A DNA stretch of 64,000 nucleotides from Candidatus Poribacteria bacterium. Lineage in GTDB: Bacteria > Poribacteria > WGA-4E > WGA-3G. The stretch is from positions 28,228 to 92,227 of the forward strand of contig JAJECN010000026.1 of assembly GCA_022821965.1 (NCBI GenBank), written 5' to 3'. Under the pieces are notes generated by a model. It was not told the origin of the DNA, ran no database searches, and was given only the letters and a program-made list of their open reading frames with translations. Below, piece by piece: positions 9,083 to 17,469 of this stretch (positions are counted from its first letter, which is position 1; each line of letters starts with the position of its first letter). The translations under genes and the position numbers were made by a program.

Positions 9083-9778
9083 ATGAAAATTACGATGGTA
9101 TTAGCAGGATTTGTGTTGATGATAGCCTTTTGTGTTATCGGCACAAGCGACATAGCACAGGCGGAGGAAGTCTTGGGAACAGGAACGAGTTCCCTGCTCG
9201 GAGGCGACCTAACTGACCCAGAAGACGATGGTGCGGCTGAAGCAGATGAAGGTTACAACGCTATTTTCTCAGCCAACGATGAACCCGGATTCGGGGGCGG
9301 TGAATTTGCGTTTAACGTTTTCGATAACCGCCTTGGTCCCAGCAATGACAAATGGTGCTGCGGACGTGGGGGAGGCATTCCGGAAGAAGGCCTACACGTG
9401 ACAGCTGAGTTTGAGGAAGCGTACGCATTGACACACTTCACCGTATCTTCCGCGAACGATGTTCCGGCAAGGGACCCGACAGTGTGGGAGATTCAGGGAT
9501 CGAATGACGGTGAGGAGTTTACGACCATCTTTGCTCACGACGGGGATAGCTTCTGGAATCAGCGACTGCAAGTCGTGCTTTTTGAGGCAGGGGAAGATTA
9601 CGATGTTCAAACCACCGGGTATCGTTTCTTTCGGCATGTTACTTTTGACACCGCATCGAACCCGGCTGGGGCGTACTTTCAAATTGGCGAAATTGAGTAC
9701 TTCGGCGCTGCTCTTACCGCCGTAGACCCTAAAGCTAAGCTCACAACCACATGGGGCAGCATCAAAAACGCCCGATAA
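9083..9778 (+). CDS. Secreted discoidin (F5/8 type C)-like protein
   Basis: A 231-residue protein. AGGAGG at 9068-9073 touches an earlier ATG at 9074 but sits nine bases before the ATG at 9083, so 9083 is chosen. The N-terminus is a typical signal peptide (MKITMVLAGFVLMIAF, cleavage expected after AQA). The rest resembles a galactose-binding/discoidin sandwich: ALTHFTVSSANDVPARDP, VWEIQGSNDGEEFTTIF and a final QIGEIEYFG strand. Such domains bind sugars or surfaces outside the cytoplasm. The end, DPKAKLTTTWGSIKNAR, follows the domain and looks like a separate short tail of unknown role. It lies in the accessory block inside the hsd locus. Confidence 0.75.
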   Translation: MKITMVLAGFVLMIAFCVIGTSDIAQAEEVLGTGTSSLLGGDLTDPEDDGAAEADEGYNAIFSANDEPGFGGGEFAFNVFDNRLGPSNDKWCCGRGGGIPEEGLHVTAEFEEAYALTHFTVSSANDVPARDPTVWEIQGSNDGEEFTTIFAHDGDSFWNQRLQVVLFEAGEDYDVQTTGYRFFRHVTFDTASNPAGAYFQIGEIEYFGAALTAVDPKAKLTTTWGSIKNAR

Positions 9779-10142
9779 GCGCAAATATCGGACAGTTTCT
9801 AAATCGGAAACCTGAATCCAGTAATAACTTGGTTTGGGTTTCCGTTTTTCATATCTGCAATGGTTGGTTGATGTGCTTGAAAAATTCTATGCGGTATTTC
9901 GTCCGCGTCTTGAAAAACTAATGATGGGGGTTTAGGTCTTAGCGTTCAGCGAGCAATTGAAACGTAAATCTTAAATAGTAGTGCTATTACGGGTGGATAT
10001 AGTGGCACCAGTGCCTGCAGTGCAACATCGTATTGCCTTATTGTTTCTGTGCCATCTGGTATTGTTTTGGTGCCCGGAGGCAGAACCGGAAGCCTTAATG
10101 AGACTCGTTCAAGCGCATACGGATGATGTGGAGGTAAATAAT
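9779..10142. other. Intergenic region before the repeat-protein gene
   Basis: About 360 bp. It begins with the terminator at 9805-9849. The frame of the following gene stays open upstream to 9981, but that stretch is rich in Cys/Leu/Pro, has no ribosome site and does not continue the repeat pattern; it may be a decayed gene end. Confidence 0.4.
9805..9849 (+). terminator. Rho-independent terminator after the discoidin-like gene
   Basis: Arms CGGAAACC (9805-9812) and GGTTTCCG (9837-9844) pair over 8 bp and are followed by TTTTTC, 26 bases after the stop at 9778. The loop is long (24 bases) but can fold further. Confidence 0.65.
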
Positions 10143-10634
10143 ATGATAAAATCAGCAGCAGAAACGCTTTTTGAAGAAGGCTTTGAGCAAGGCTTTGCAA
10201 TAGGATTTGAGGAAGGCAGAATAATAAGCAAAACAAAAATTATTCAGCAAGACCTTACAAAAAATATTGCAAAAATTGTTGAACAGGGCATTGCAATAGG
10301 TATTGAGCAAGACATTGCAAAAGACATTGAAAAAGTTATTGAGCAAGCCAAAGCAACAATTATTCAGAAGGGCATTGCAAAAGATATTGAAAAAGTTATT
10401 GAGCAAGCCAAAGCAGTAGATGTTGAGCAAGACATTGCAAAAGAAACTGATAAAACTATTGAACAGGGCATTGTAATGGGTATTGAGCAGGGCATTGCAA
10501 AAGTTATTGAGCAAGCCAAAGTCGAGATATATCGTGCTTGGCACGCAGATTGGGAAAAACGAAGACAGGCAGCAGCAGAAAAAGGACTCCCGTTTAACGA
10601 CCCGCCGCTACCAAATCCTAATAATAACAACTGA
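10143..10634 (+). CDS. Coiled-coil repeat protein, Rpn-tail-like, 163 aa
   Basis: The start at 10143 has GGAGG at 10130-10134, eight bases away. Residues about 1-130 are a run of imperfect repeats of the type GIAKDIEKVIEQAKA, with a period of about 20 residues (60 bp) seen directly in DNA at 10317 and 10377. The end, YRAWHADWEKRRQAAAEKG followed by a Pro/Asn tail, resembles the C-terminal tails of Rpn/transposase-like and related cyanobacterial-type proteins. No catalytic PD-(D/E)XK core is present, so it may be the surviving tail of a nuclease or a stand-alone coiled coil. Base composition is more AT-rich than that of hsdM. Confidence 0.5.
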   Translation: MIKSAAETLFEEGFEQGFAIGFEEGRIISKTKIIQQDLTKNIAKIVEQGIAIGIEQDIAKDIEKVIEQAKATIIQKGIAKDIEKVIEQAKAVDVEQDIAKETDKTIEQGIVMGIEQGIAKVIEQAKVEIYRAWHADWEKRRQAAAEKGLPFNDPPLPNPNNNN

Positions 10635-10766
10635 AGGCAAACGCTAATTTAGACCAGAAATCAGCAAAGTTAAGACAAGTTTTTTGCTCAAATTCGACAG
10701 GTATCAAAAGATATGTAAGACCCTCGGGTTCACCCGAAGCAATAACCTACCATAAAAGGATAAACT

Positions 10767-11369
10767 TTGTTCAATCAATTTTTCAATTACCTTTTTATAT
10801 TTTGCATTCCTTTTATCATTATCGGTTGTAGCACAATTTTTTCAGCTCAGGAATGGAGTGATAACTACGCGCTAATGGATGGAGTGCAATCAACAAGTCC
10901 GCAAATGGTTGATGGAAATCTTGAAACTATAGGAGAAGCAGCGTTTACATCAGATAACACAATGTATGCATTAAATGATAAAAGAGATTTTGTCCGAAAT
11001 GATTCTATAGTGGTTGTTTCATTACCAGAAAAGAAAAAAATTTATAGAATTATACTTCACTCGGATAACTTAAAACATTTTGTTATATCCGTGGATAAAG
11101 GTAAAAGAGCAAAAAGTGAAGACTGGCATCGTATTATAGAGATGCGAGATGTAATATCCAAAAAAATTGATCTCAAACTTAAGATACCCTATTATACGCA
11201 TCAGATTAAGATTCGTATATTGGAGACGCATCCACAAGTTCAAAAATATGGAGAAGCCACAATAGGATCTGGAAGGCTTGATAGAACAATATTTACCAAT
11301 CGTAGATCTATTCATTTGCCGGGCAGAATACAAGAAATTGAGATTTACGGTTTTAAAACTGCAGAATAA
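10767..11369 (+). CDS. Putative lipoprotein with discoidin-like domain
   Basis: A 200-residue protein starting at TTG with AAAAGGA six bases upstream. The N-terminus is a hydrophobic lipoprotein signal ending in IIIGCS, with Cys near residue 21 as the lipidation site. The rest is beta-rich: MVDGNLETIGEAAF resembles the DGN start of galactose-binding-like domains, and it ends with RIQEIEIYGF, like the EIEYFG strand of the protein at 9083. It is AT-rich. No function is assigned beyond an envelope-anchored, possibly ligand-binding protein. Confidence 0.6.
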   Translation: MFNQFFNYLFIFCIPFIIIGCSTIFSAQEWSDNYALMDGVQSTSPQMVDGNLETIGEAAFTSDNTMYALNDKRDFVRNDSIVVVSLPEKKKIYRIILHSDNLKHFVISVDKGKRAKSEDWHRIIEMRDVISKKIDLKLKIPYYTHQIKIRILETHPQVQKYGEATIGSGRLDRTIFTNRRSIHLPGRIQEIEIYGFKTAE

Positions 11370-11510
11370 TATGAACAGTATTAAGAGAAGTAACATATAT
11401 AACCCCGGTAAGTTCAGTTTCCTAACCGAACTGGAAAACTTAACCAAAAACAGTAGATTCTTTTAAGAGGAATCATCAATTAGAATTGGTATCACATAGC
11501 AGACAATTAG

Positions 11511-11541
11511 GAGCACGGAACTTGCATTTTCGTGCTTTTTT
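11511..11541 (+). terminator. Rho-independent terminator-like hairpin
   Basis: AGCACG (11512-11517) pairs with CGTGCT (11531-11536) and is followed by a T-run. It is about 140 bases after the lipoprotein stop. Confidence 0.5.
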
Positions 11542-11647
11542 CGGTTAAGTTCCCTTCCTGCCTGGCGGACTCAACCCACTTTGCTAAAAATTGTAACACT
11601 TTCTCCTATTGTTCAGTGTGCCGAAGCGTTTTGATTTTCAAATTTCC

Positions 11648-11676
11648 TTGAGTTCCACAGCTTAACTATGTATAAT
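11648..11676 (+). promoter_or_regulatory. Sigma70-type promoter for the 11712 gene
   Basis: TTGAGT and TATAAT with a 17-bp spacer, 35 bp before the ATG at 11712. It may also drive the large gene at 12132. Confidence 0.6.
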
Positions 11677-11711
11677 TAATATTAACATAATCCTTACAAC
11701 AGAGGACCCAA

Positions 11712-12074
11712 ATGAAAAAGCCAAAACTTGTCGTTGGACACCTCATGAACGACCAAGTACTCGTCCAATCTGTTGCGACCTCAAAGTCTTTTGATTGGCT
11801 CAAATGGTTAGAGACAGAAGAACTTGTCGAATTTTTTGCTGAGTTGTTCAAGCTGCTAACGCGAATCTCAGCAGGGAAAAAAGACGCTGAAACACTTTCA
11901 ATTTTTCTCTCCGAATGGCGTGAAACCGCATTGATTAATTCAGAACCGGATGTCTTAGCAGATATTGTTGAAGCACAACAAGAATTAGCCGCAGGTGGTG
12001 GCAAGGAGTGGGCACAGATCAAAAAGGAAATATGTGTAATCCGCGATTCAGACAGAAAAGTGAAGACTTGCTGA
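11712..12074 (+). CDS. Hypothetical protein, 120 aa, C-terminus altered by hsdM duplication
   Basis: Not recognised. It is soluble and mostly helical (ELVEFFAELFKLLTRISAG, DVLADIVEAQQELAAGG, KEWAQIKKE). The last codons, from about 12055, run through the 42-bp copy of the hsdM 3' end in a different reading frame, so the tail DRKVKTC is translated from methyltransferase sequence and is probably not ancestral. It has its own promoter and sits 57 bp before the large gene at 12132. A small regulator or antitoxin-type role is possible but unsupported. Confidence 0.55.
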   Translation: MKKPKLVVGHLMNDQVLVQSVATSKSFDWLKWLETEELVEFFAELFKLLTRISAGKKDAETLSIFLSEWRETALINSEPDVLADIVEAQQELAAGGGKEWAQIKKEICVIRDSDRKVKTC

Positions 12075-12096
12075 ACGAGGTGTTGGGGTTATGAGG
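12055..12096 (+). repeat. Second copy of the hsdM 3' end
   Basis: It matches 8479-8520 at 39 of 42 positions. In the hsdM frame it would read KSEDLLNEVLGL and stop at the same TGA, but no upstream methyltransferase sequence is present. Confidence 0.75.
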
Positions 12097-12131
12097 GGTT
12101 TTAGCATAAAGACGGTAGCGAGGAGAATTAA

Positions 12132-14651
12132 GTGAACAACATTCGGGTCGATATACGCCTTAGACCTATTCGGTTTGGATTTTTGGTTCGTCCAGATGAT
12201 GCCAAAAATGTCCTTGAGATTTTTCGTATTAATACATGTTTGTGGGGTGGCATGTTCAATCCAATTATCCCTATTTTTGACTCTGTACCATCTTGGTTGG
12301 AAGAAGAAGGTTTTCACTTTGAGAACCCAAAACAAATGATCAACGACTATCTTGATTTCTTTGAACCTGATTTCCTTGTTGAAGCAGAAGAAGAGTTAGC
12401 GGAAGGATTCGGGTTTGACCCAGAAAGGGTACGAAAACTTGCAGATATGATAGAAGAACCAAGAGGGAATTACGTACATAGATATGGATTAAGTGTCCAT
12501 GGACTCTATACGGATTTATATGCCAAGGAATATCAGTTTGAGCAACGTCACAAAGATCCTTTTGTTGATATACAACCAGCAGATACGGCTTTTACAAATT
12601 TCGTTGCAGGTCTATTCGGCGACTTCCCAGTTCAAGAACGCCTTAGTTATTTTCAACATAACTACAAAGTCATATTCAATTCAATGTCGGTAGGTTTAGA
12701 TGCTGCTGCCCTCGCGAAACTGTATCAATCCGGGTATAGTTCTGCCTTAGGAATAACGTGTAAAGATCTTCAGGTAGGTTATAATGCTCCTCTGTTATCC
12801 ACATTATTCATATTAGATGCCCGTGAGTCAAAAGATATAGTTGATTTCTGGAATTTACGCGCAATACATCAACATGTTCATGCAGTTCCTATTCAATGGA
12901 TTGACGACCTTTCACCTTTCTGTAAAAAGTTCATTCGGGATAATTATCGTCGTCAACCTGATGACGCAAGTGCGACAATGGTTGGTCCAGTCTTAATGTT
13001 TTCACGCTCCCTTTCTGACGGGGACATAGAAGAAATAGTGGGAAATTTCTCTTTTGTTGAGGAAGGAGATGTTTACACAATACAAAGATGGTCTCCAACT
13101 ATCTGGTATAAGTTGTCGGAACAAGTTGCTAGCCCTACACGTCCGACCTTAACAGCTAATCGAAAAGTAATGAACATACCAATTGATAGTGATAATCCTG
13201 AAGTTCGATTCGATCCTCTCTTTCCCGATTTTGTCAGTGAATACAATTTATATCGTGTAGCGAATGTTGTCAGATTGCAAGATTGGAGCGATGAAGAGTA
13301 CGTTGTCAGAGTGCGAGATAGAATAGACGACAATGATCAGATCGCCACAATTTTTCCATGCAACTATAGAAATCCTTCTGTTCCCAAATTCCAACCTGAA
13401 TTTCTGCAGGAGGATTATCTTTTGCCTACCACCGAGGGATTGATCATTTTTCCTTATAGGGAGAATTTTTCTGAATTGTGGAATTTAGTTGATGGAACCA
13501 CGGCATTCAATCAATGGTTGATAGCCAACCGAGTGCGTACCATTCCTTCTGATGGAGGAAAAGCAACGGAACAGATAATTGAGACATTAGGTGGTCTTCG
13601 GGATGTTGGTTGCCTAACGCATGAAGGGGTTATTGAGTTTCTAAATAAAATGACAGGTAGATTTACTAAAGCTAGCGATTACTGTGAATTTAAGAGAAAA
13701 ATTGACAATGCTGACAAGAAAGAAAGACCAAAAAATAGAACTTTTGAAACATTAATCAAACGAAAGGTGGTTGAGTTTGGGGTAAAACTTAAATGTAGCA
13801 AGTGCAGCAAATGGAGTTGGTATTCGGTAAACCAACTTGATTACTCACTAATCTGCGATTTCTGCTTTCAGCAGTTTGATTACCCTATTCTTGACCCTAC
13901 AGACAAAAAACATTCCAAATGGGCTTATCGTGTTGTAGGACCGTTTGCTTTGCCTAATTACGCTGACGGAGGATATGCAGCTGCCTTAGCCATGCGTTTC
14001 TTTGCAAATGTTATAGGTGAATTCGATCAAGCAGGAGTAACTTGGTCGTCTGGGCAAGAACTAACGTTAAACAGAAATAAAAAGGTAGAAGTTGACTTTA
14101 TGTTATGGTATCAACGTCGTAAAAAGATTTATGGAACGGAGCGGTCATTTTTTACAGACGGTTTGCCCAGTTTTGGGCTAGATCGACCTACCGAAACGAT
14201 GTTTGGCGAAGCCAAGAGTTTCTATAGGTTTAAACAAAAAGACATTAATAAGATGAAATTATTGGCAGAAAAGTTTCCGGGTTCTGTATTGGTATTTGCT
14301 ACAATGAGAGAAAGACTTTCTCCAAGTGAAATTAACCGCATCAAAGAATTAGCAGAATGGGGACGAAAATATGATAAGGAAAGTAGACAAACACGAGCAC
14401 CGGTGATAGTACTTACAGGAACAGAATTGTTCACGTCAGGTTTTTTAAGCACTTCGTGGGAAGAGAAAGGGGGGAAACACAAGGACTTAGCAAAGCACAC
14501 GTCGCTAGGCACATCTAATTTGAGAATCTTGGCGAATTTTACGCAACACCTATACTTAGATTTGGAGATGCTACCCTATGGACCGACCATGGCTCAACGG
14601 AGAGAATCATTTGAAAGAAGAATGGATCATTTGAGAAATACTGAGGTTTAG
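12132..14651 (+). CDS. Large zinc-ribbon protein with putative PD-(D/E)XK nuclease domain, in type I RM locus
   Basis: An 839-residue protein with GTG start and AGGAG six bases upstream. Three regions can be seen. The N-terminus has a conserved-looking opening, LRPIRFGFLVRPDD and INTCLWGGMFNPIIPIF, with a long alpha/beta region up to about 540. Four cysteines, C555-x2-C558 and C575-x2-C578, form a zinc-ribbon-like knuckle. The C-terminus has D655 (VEVDFML) and E693-A-K695 (GEAKS), followed by a helix and LVFATM strand: the order D...ExK expected of a PD-(D/E)XK nuclease. It lies four bases before hsdS, so it is probably co-translated with it. The family is not recognised by me and catalysis is inferred. 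Confidence 0.7.
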   Translation: MNNIRVDIRLRPIRFGFLVRPDDAKNVLEIFRINTCLWGGMFNPIIPIFDSVPSWLEEEGFHFENPKQMINDYLDFFEPDFLVEAEEELAEGFGFDPERVRKLADMIEEPRGNYVHRYGLSVHGLYTDLYAKEYQFEQRHKDPFVDIQPADTAFTNFVAGLFGDFPVQERLSYFQHNYKVIFNSMSVGLDAAALAKLYQSGYSSALGITCKDLQVGYNAPLLSTLFILDARESKDIVDFWNLRAIHQHVHAVPIQWIDDLSPFCKKFIRDNYRRQPDDASATMVGPVLMFSRSLSDGDIEEIVGNFSFVEEGDVYTIQRWSPTIWYKLSEQVASPTRPTLTANRKVMNIPIDSDNPEVRFDPLFPDFVSEYNLYRVANVVRLQDWSDEEYVVRVRDRIDDNDQIATIFPCNYRNPSVPKFQPEFLQEDYLLPTTEGLIIFPYRENFSELWNLVDGTTAFNQWLIANRVRTIPSDGGKATEQIIETLGGLRDVGCLTHEGVIEFLNKMTGRFTKASDYCEFKRKIDNADKKERPKNRTFETLIKRKVVEFGVKLKCSKCSKWSWYSVNQLDYSLICDFCFQQFDYPILDPTDKKHSKWAYRVVGPFALPNYADGGYAAALAMRFFANVIGEFDQAGVTWSSGQELTLNRNKKVEVDFMLWYQRRKKIYGTERSFFTDGLPSFGLDRPTETMFGEAKSFYRFKQKDINKMKLLAEKFPGSVLVFATMRERLSPSEINRIKELAEWGRKYDKESRQTRAPVIVLTGTELFTSGFLSTSWEEKGGKHKDLAKHTSLGTSNLRILANFTQHLYLDLEMLPYGPTMAQRRESFERRMDHLRNTEV

Positions 14652-14655
14652 GATT

Positions 14656-15945
14656 ATGAGAGGTTATCCTGAATATAAAGACAGCGGCGTGGAGTGGATT
14701 GGGGAGATACCAGCGCATTGGAAAATCGAAAAAATAAAGCATATTGCAACTCTTGTAAGTGAAAAATCCACTCCTAAGACAGGCACCATAAAAATTTCAC
14801 CTGAAAATGTTGAATCGAAAACTGGCAAAGTCCTTGATTTTTACAGCTCCTATGATTCAAGCGGTGTGAAATTTCAAATTGGAGATGTGCTATTCAACAA
14901 AATTCGTGTCTATCTAAACAAAGTGGTCTTTGCAGAATATGATGGTTACTCTCTCGGTGAAATGATAGTTATGAGACCGTCTCTACAAGGTATGGGTAAA
15001 TACCTTTTCTATTTCATGTTATCCAGTCGTTTTATTGAATACTGCGATTCCATATCTTACGGAGCGAAGATGCCACGCACGGCCGTCGATGATATTCTGA
15101 ATGCACAAATTCCTATTACCTCAGATAAGGAACAACGTCAAATCGCCAACTTCCTTGACCGCAAGACCAAACAGATTGACGAACTCATCCACATCAAAGA
15201 ACGACGCATCGAACTGCTGCAGGAACAACGCACCGCACTGATAAATCAGGCAGTGACGAAGGGAGTTGACCCGAATGTGGAGATGAAACCGTCGGGAATG
15301 GAATGGATTGGAAATATCCCAAGACACTGGGAAAGAATAAAGTTGAGATATTTGGGTGTATTACAAAATGGAATTAGTAAGGATTCTGATTCATTCGGTT
15401 TGGGATACCCTTTTCTCAGCTATGGTGATGTGTATAATAATTACACTTTACCCACACAAGTGGAAGGATTGGTTAAATCAACGGAAACTGATAGAGAAAG
15501 ATATTCCGTGCTAGAAGGAGATGTATTTTTTACCAGAACGTCAGAGACAATCGAAGATATTGGAATATCATCTACTTGTATGCAAACGATAGAGAATTGT
15601 GTCTTTTCTGGATTCTTAATAAGGTTTAGGAATACTTCCAAGGTATTAACAAAAGAATTTTCCAAATACTATTTTCTTTCTCACTTACCAAGAATATTTT
15701 TAGCTAGGGAAGTGAACATAGTTACTCGTTCTTCATTGAGTCAAGAGTTATTAAAAAGGCTACCAGTCCTACTTCCATCTATAGATGAACAAGAAGAAAT
15801 CGCTATATTTCTTGATGAGCAAACGCAAAAAATTGACTTTATGATTGAAAAAGAAAATAGACAAATCCAACTCCTGAAAGAATACCGTCAATCCCTCATC
15901 TCCGAGGCGGTGACAGGCAAAATCGATGTCCGAAACGAGGTTTAG
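14656..15945 (+). CDS. hsdS: Type I restriction-modification specificity subunit HsdS
   Basis: A 429-residue protein with two target recognition domains. Each half opens with the hallmark YKDSGVEWIGEIPAHW or MKPSGMEWIGNIPRHW, and each ends in a coiled-coil spacer (FLDRKTKQIDELI near 170 and FLDEQTQKIDFMI near 390). These helices set the distance between the two half-sites. HsdS binds two HsdM and directs both methylation and cleavage. It starts four bases after the putative nuclease and is followed by the Rpn gene, not directly by hsdR. Confidence 0.95.
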   Translation: MRGYPEYKDSGVEWIGEIPAHWKIEKIKHIATLVSEKSTPKTGTIKISPENVESKTGKVLDFYSSYDSSGVKFQIGDVLFNKIRVYLNKVVFAEYDGYSLGEMIVMRPSLQGMGKYLFYFMLSSRFIEYCDSISYGAKMPRTAVDDILNAQIPITSDKEQRQIANFLDRKTKQIDELIHIKERRIELLQEQRTALINQAVTKGVDPNVEMKPSGMEWIGNIPRHWERIKLRYLGVLQNGISKDSDSFGLGYPFLSYGDVYNNYTLPTQVEGLVKSTETDRERYSVLEGDVFFTRTSETIEDIGISSTCMQTIENCVFSGFLIRFRNTSKVLTKEFSKYYFLSHLPRIFLAREVNIVTRSSLSQELLKRLPVLLPSIDEQEEIAIFLDEQTQKIDFMIEKENRQIQLLKEYRQSLISEAVTGKIDVRNEV

Positions 15946-15990
15946 ATCCTATCTTGTTGTTTTCTGAGTTGGCGTGCGATACATATCGCG

Positions 15991-16019
15991 TTGATTTTTT
16001 AGTATTTCTATGCTATACT
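15991..16019 (+). promoter_or_regulatory. Sigma70-type promoter for the Rpn gene
   Basis: TTGATT and TATACT with a 17-bp spacer, 42 bp before the ATG at 16062. The nuclease gene can therefore be transcribed apart from hsdS. Confidence 0.6.
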
Positions 16020-16061
16020 TTGCAAAACGTTTTTCTTCAACTATTGAAAGTATAGGCATCC

Positions 16062-17120
16062 ATGCGCGAAACACAGGATACGCAGATAGAACACTTCCCC
16101 GACCGGAGCCTCAGACGTCTGCTTCAAGACTGGGAATATGTACGGGGGTTAGTCCAAATTATCGCACCGGACATCGAGGCGTTTCTCGACTTCAGCCGGA
16201 TTACATACCAGAAAAGAAGTTTTATCTCTAAAGCACTGCAAGAACGCGAGTCAGATGTGCTACTGAGTGTCCCGTTTCAAGAAGACGCAGATGCCACAGA
16301 TACCGATGCGCTGCTCATCTATATCCTCATTGAACATCAATCTACAGTGGATAAAACGATGGGCTTTCGGTTATTGTCTTACATGGTGCAAATCTGGGAG
16401 ACACAACGGCGGGAGTGGGAAACGGAGAAGCTTCCTGAAAATGAGAGACGTTTACAGCCGATTCTGCCGATCCTGCTTTATACGGGCGACCGTCCGTGGA
16501 CAGTGCCGGTGTCCCTGACGACAATTATGGATGTGCCTGAAATCTTGGAGCGTTTCGTACCGAGTTTCGACACACTGTTTTTAGGGGTCAAGGAGACTGA
16601 GGCAGAGGCTCTGACGCAATCCGGACATCCGTTGGGCTGGTTGTTGCGTGTGCTTCAAAAGGAGCATTCGGACGAGACAGAGATAAGCGAAGCACTAACA
16701 GATGCTGTATCACATTTAGCGTCCGTAGATGAAAACTTTGCACCGCAAATTGCAGAGGCACTCCGGTATTTTGTGCAGTTGATATTCCACCGGCGTTCTC
16801 TTGAGGAGCGCGATGCGTTAGTAGATATTATCAGGCAACACATTCAAGACCATAAGGAGTTAGACACAATGGCACAGACAACAGCCGAATTTCTCAGAGA
16901 ACAAGGCAAAGCAGAAGGTAAAGTAGAAGGCAAAGCGGAAGGTAAACAGGACGCGGTGCTCAAACTCTTGCAGCTCCGATTTCAGAACGTGCCAGAAGTG
17001 CTTTCCCGCAAAATCAGCAATATCCACAACTTGTCGCGCCTTGATATACTCTTAGAGCAAGCGATGACCGCGCAAAGTTTAGACGAAATAGATACGCATT
17101 TCTTCTCAAACTCTTCTTGA
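16062..17120 (+). CDS. Rpn family recombination-promoting nuclease/putative transposase
   Basis: A 352-residue protein. The N-terminal domain (about 1-250) is a PD-(D/E)XK fold of the Rpn/YhgA type: SDVLLSVPF supplies the Asp strand and LIYILIEHQSTVD the E-x-Q in place of ExK; LPILPILLYTG and PWTVP are also typical. The tail has Lys/Glu/Gly-rich repeats (EGKVEGKAEGKQ) and a helical C-terminus (LLQLRFQNVPEVL). Rpn proteins cut DNA and raise recA-independent recombination in E. coli. It is inserted between hsdS and hsdR and its last 80 residues are duplicated just downstream. Confidence 0.82.
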   Translation: MRETQDTQIEHFPDRSLRRLLQDWEYVRGLVQIIAPDIEAFLDFSRITYQKRSFISKALQERESDVLLSVPFQEDADATDTDALLIYILIEHQSTVDKTMGFRLLSYMVQIWETQRREWETEKLPENERRLQPILPILLYTGDRPWTVPVSLTTIMDVPEILERFVPSFDTLFLGVKETEAEALTQSGHPLGWLLRVLQKEHSDETEISEALTDAVSHLASVDENFAPQIAEALRYFVQLIFHRRSLEERDALVDIIRQHIQDHKELDTMAQTTAEFLREQGKAEGKVEGKAEGKQDAVLKLLQLRFQNVPEVLSRKISNIHNLSRLDILLEQAMTAQSLDEIDTHFFSNSS

Positions 17121-17146
17121 AACGATTGATAAAGGAGTTAGAGGCG

Positions 17147-17386
17147 ATGGCACAGACAACGGCTGAGTTTCTCATAGAACAAGGCAAAGTAGAAGGCAGG
17201 GTGGAAGGCAAACAGGACGCGGTGCTCAAACTCTTGCAGCTCCGATTTCAAAACGTGCCAGAAGTGCTTTCCCGCGAGATCAGTAATATCCACAACTTAT
17301 CGCGCCTTGATACGCTCTTAGAGCAAGCGATGACCGCGCAAAGTTTAGATGAAATAGATACCCATTTCCTCTTAAACTCTCCATGA
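17147..17386 (+). CDS. Duplicated C-terminal tail of the Rpn gene, 79 aa
   Basis: Residues MAQTTAEFLIEQGKVEGRV and onward repeat the last 80 or so residues of the preceding gene with few changes and one repeat unit fewer. The DNA unit at about 16854-17119 matches 17132-17386, including AAGGAGTTAGA, which in the parent is coding and here serves as a ribosome site nine bases before the ATG. There is no catalytic core. It is a partial tandem duplication; whether the peptide is made is unknown. Confidence 0.6.
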   Translation: MAQTTAEFLIEQGKVEGRVEGKQDAVLKLLQLRFQNVPEVLSREISNIHNLSRLDTLLEQAMTAQSLDEIDTHFLLNSP

Positions 17387-17469
17387 AATGATTGATAGTT
17401 GACGATTCGGAGTTAAGTGATCCGCGTGGTCCAAGAACAACCCGTATCTATTTCACGAGGTGTAGAGTC

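Larger units (their letters stand above)
11370..11711. other. Intergenic region with terminator and promoter
   Basis: About 340 bp without a gene. It contains the terminator at 11511-11541 and the promoter at 11648-11676; nothing else is recognised. Confidence 0.6.

Noticed and set aside
9981..10142. Upstream extension of the coiled-coil gene
   Set aside because: No ribosome site, Cys/Leu-rich and unlike the repeat part; ATG 10143 has GGAGG.
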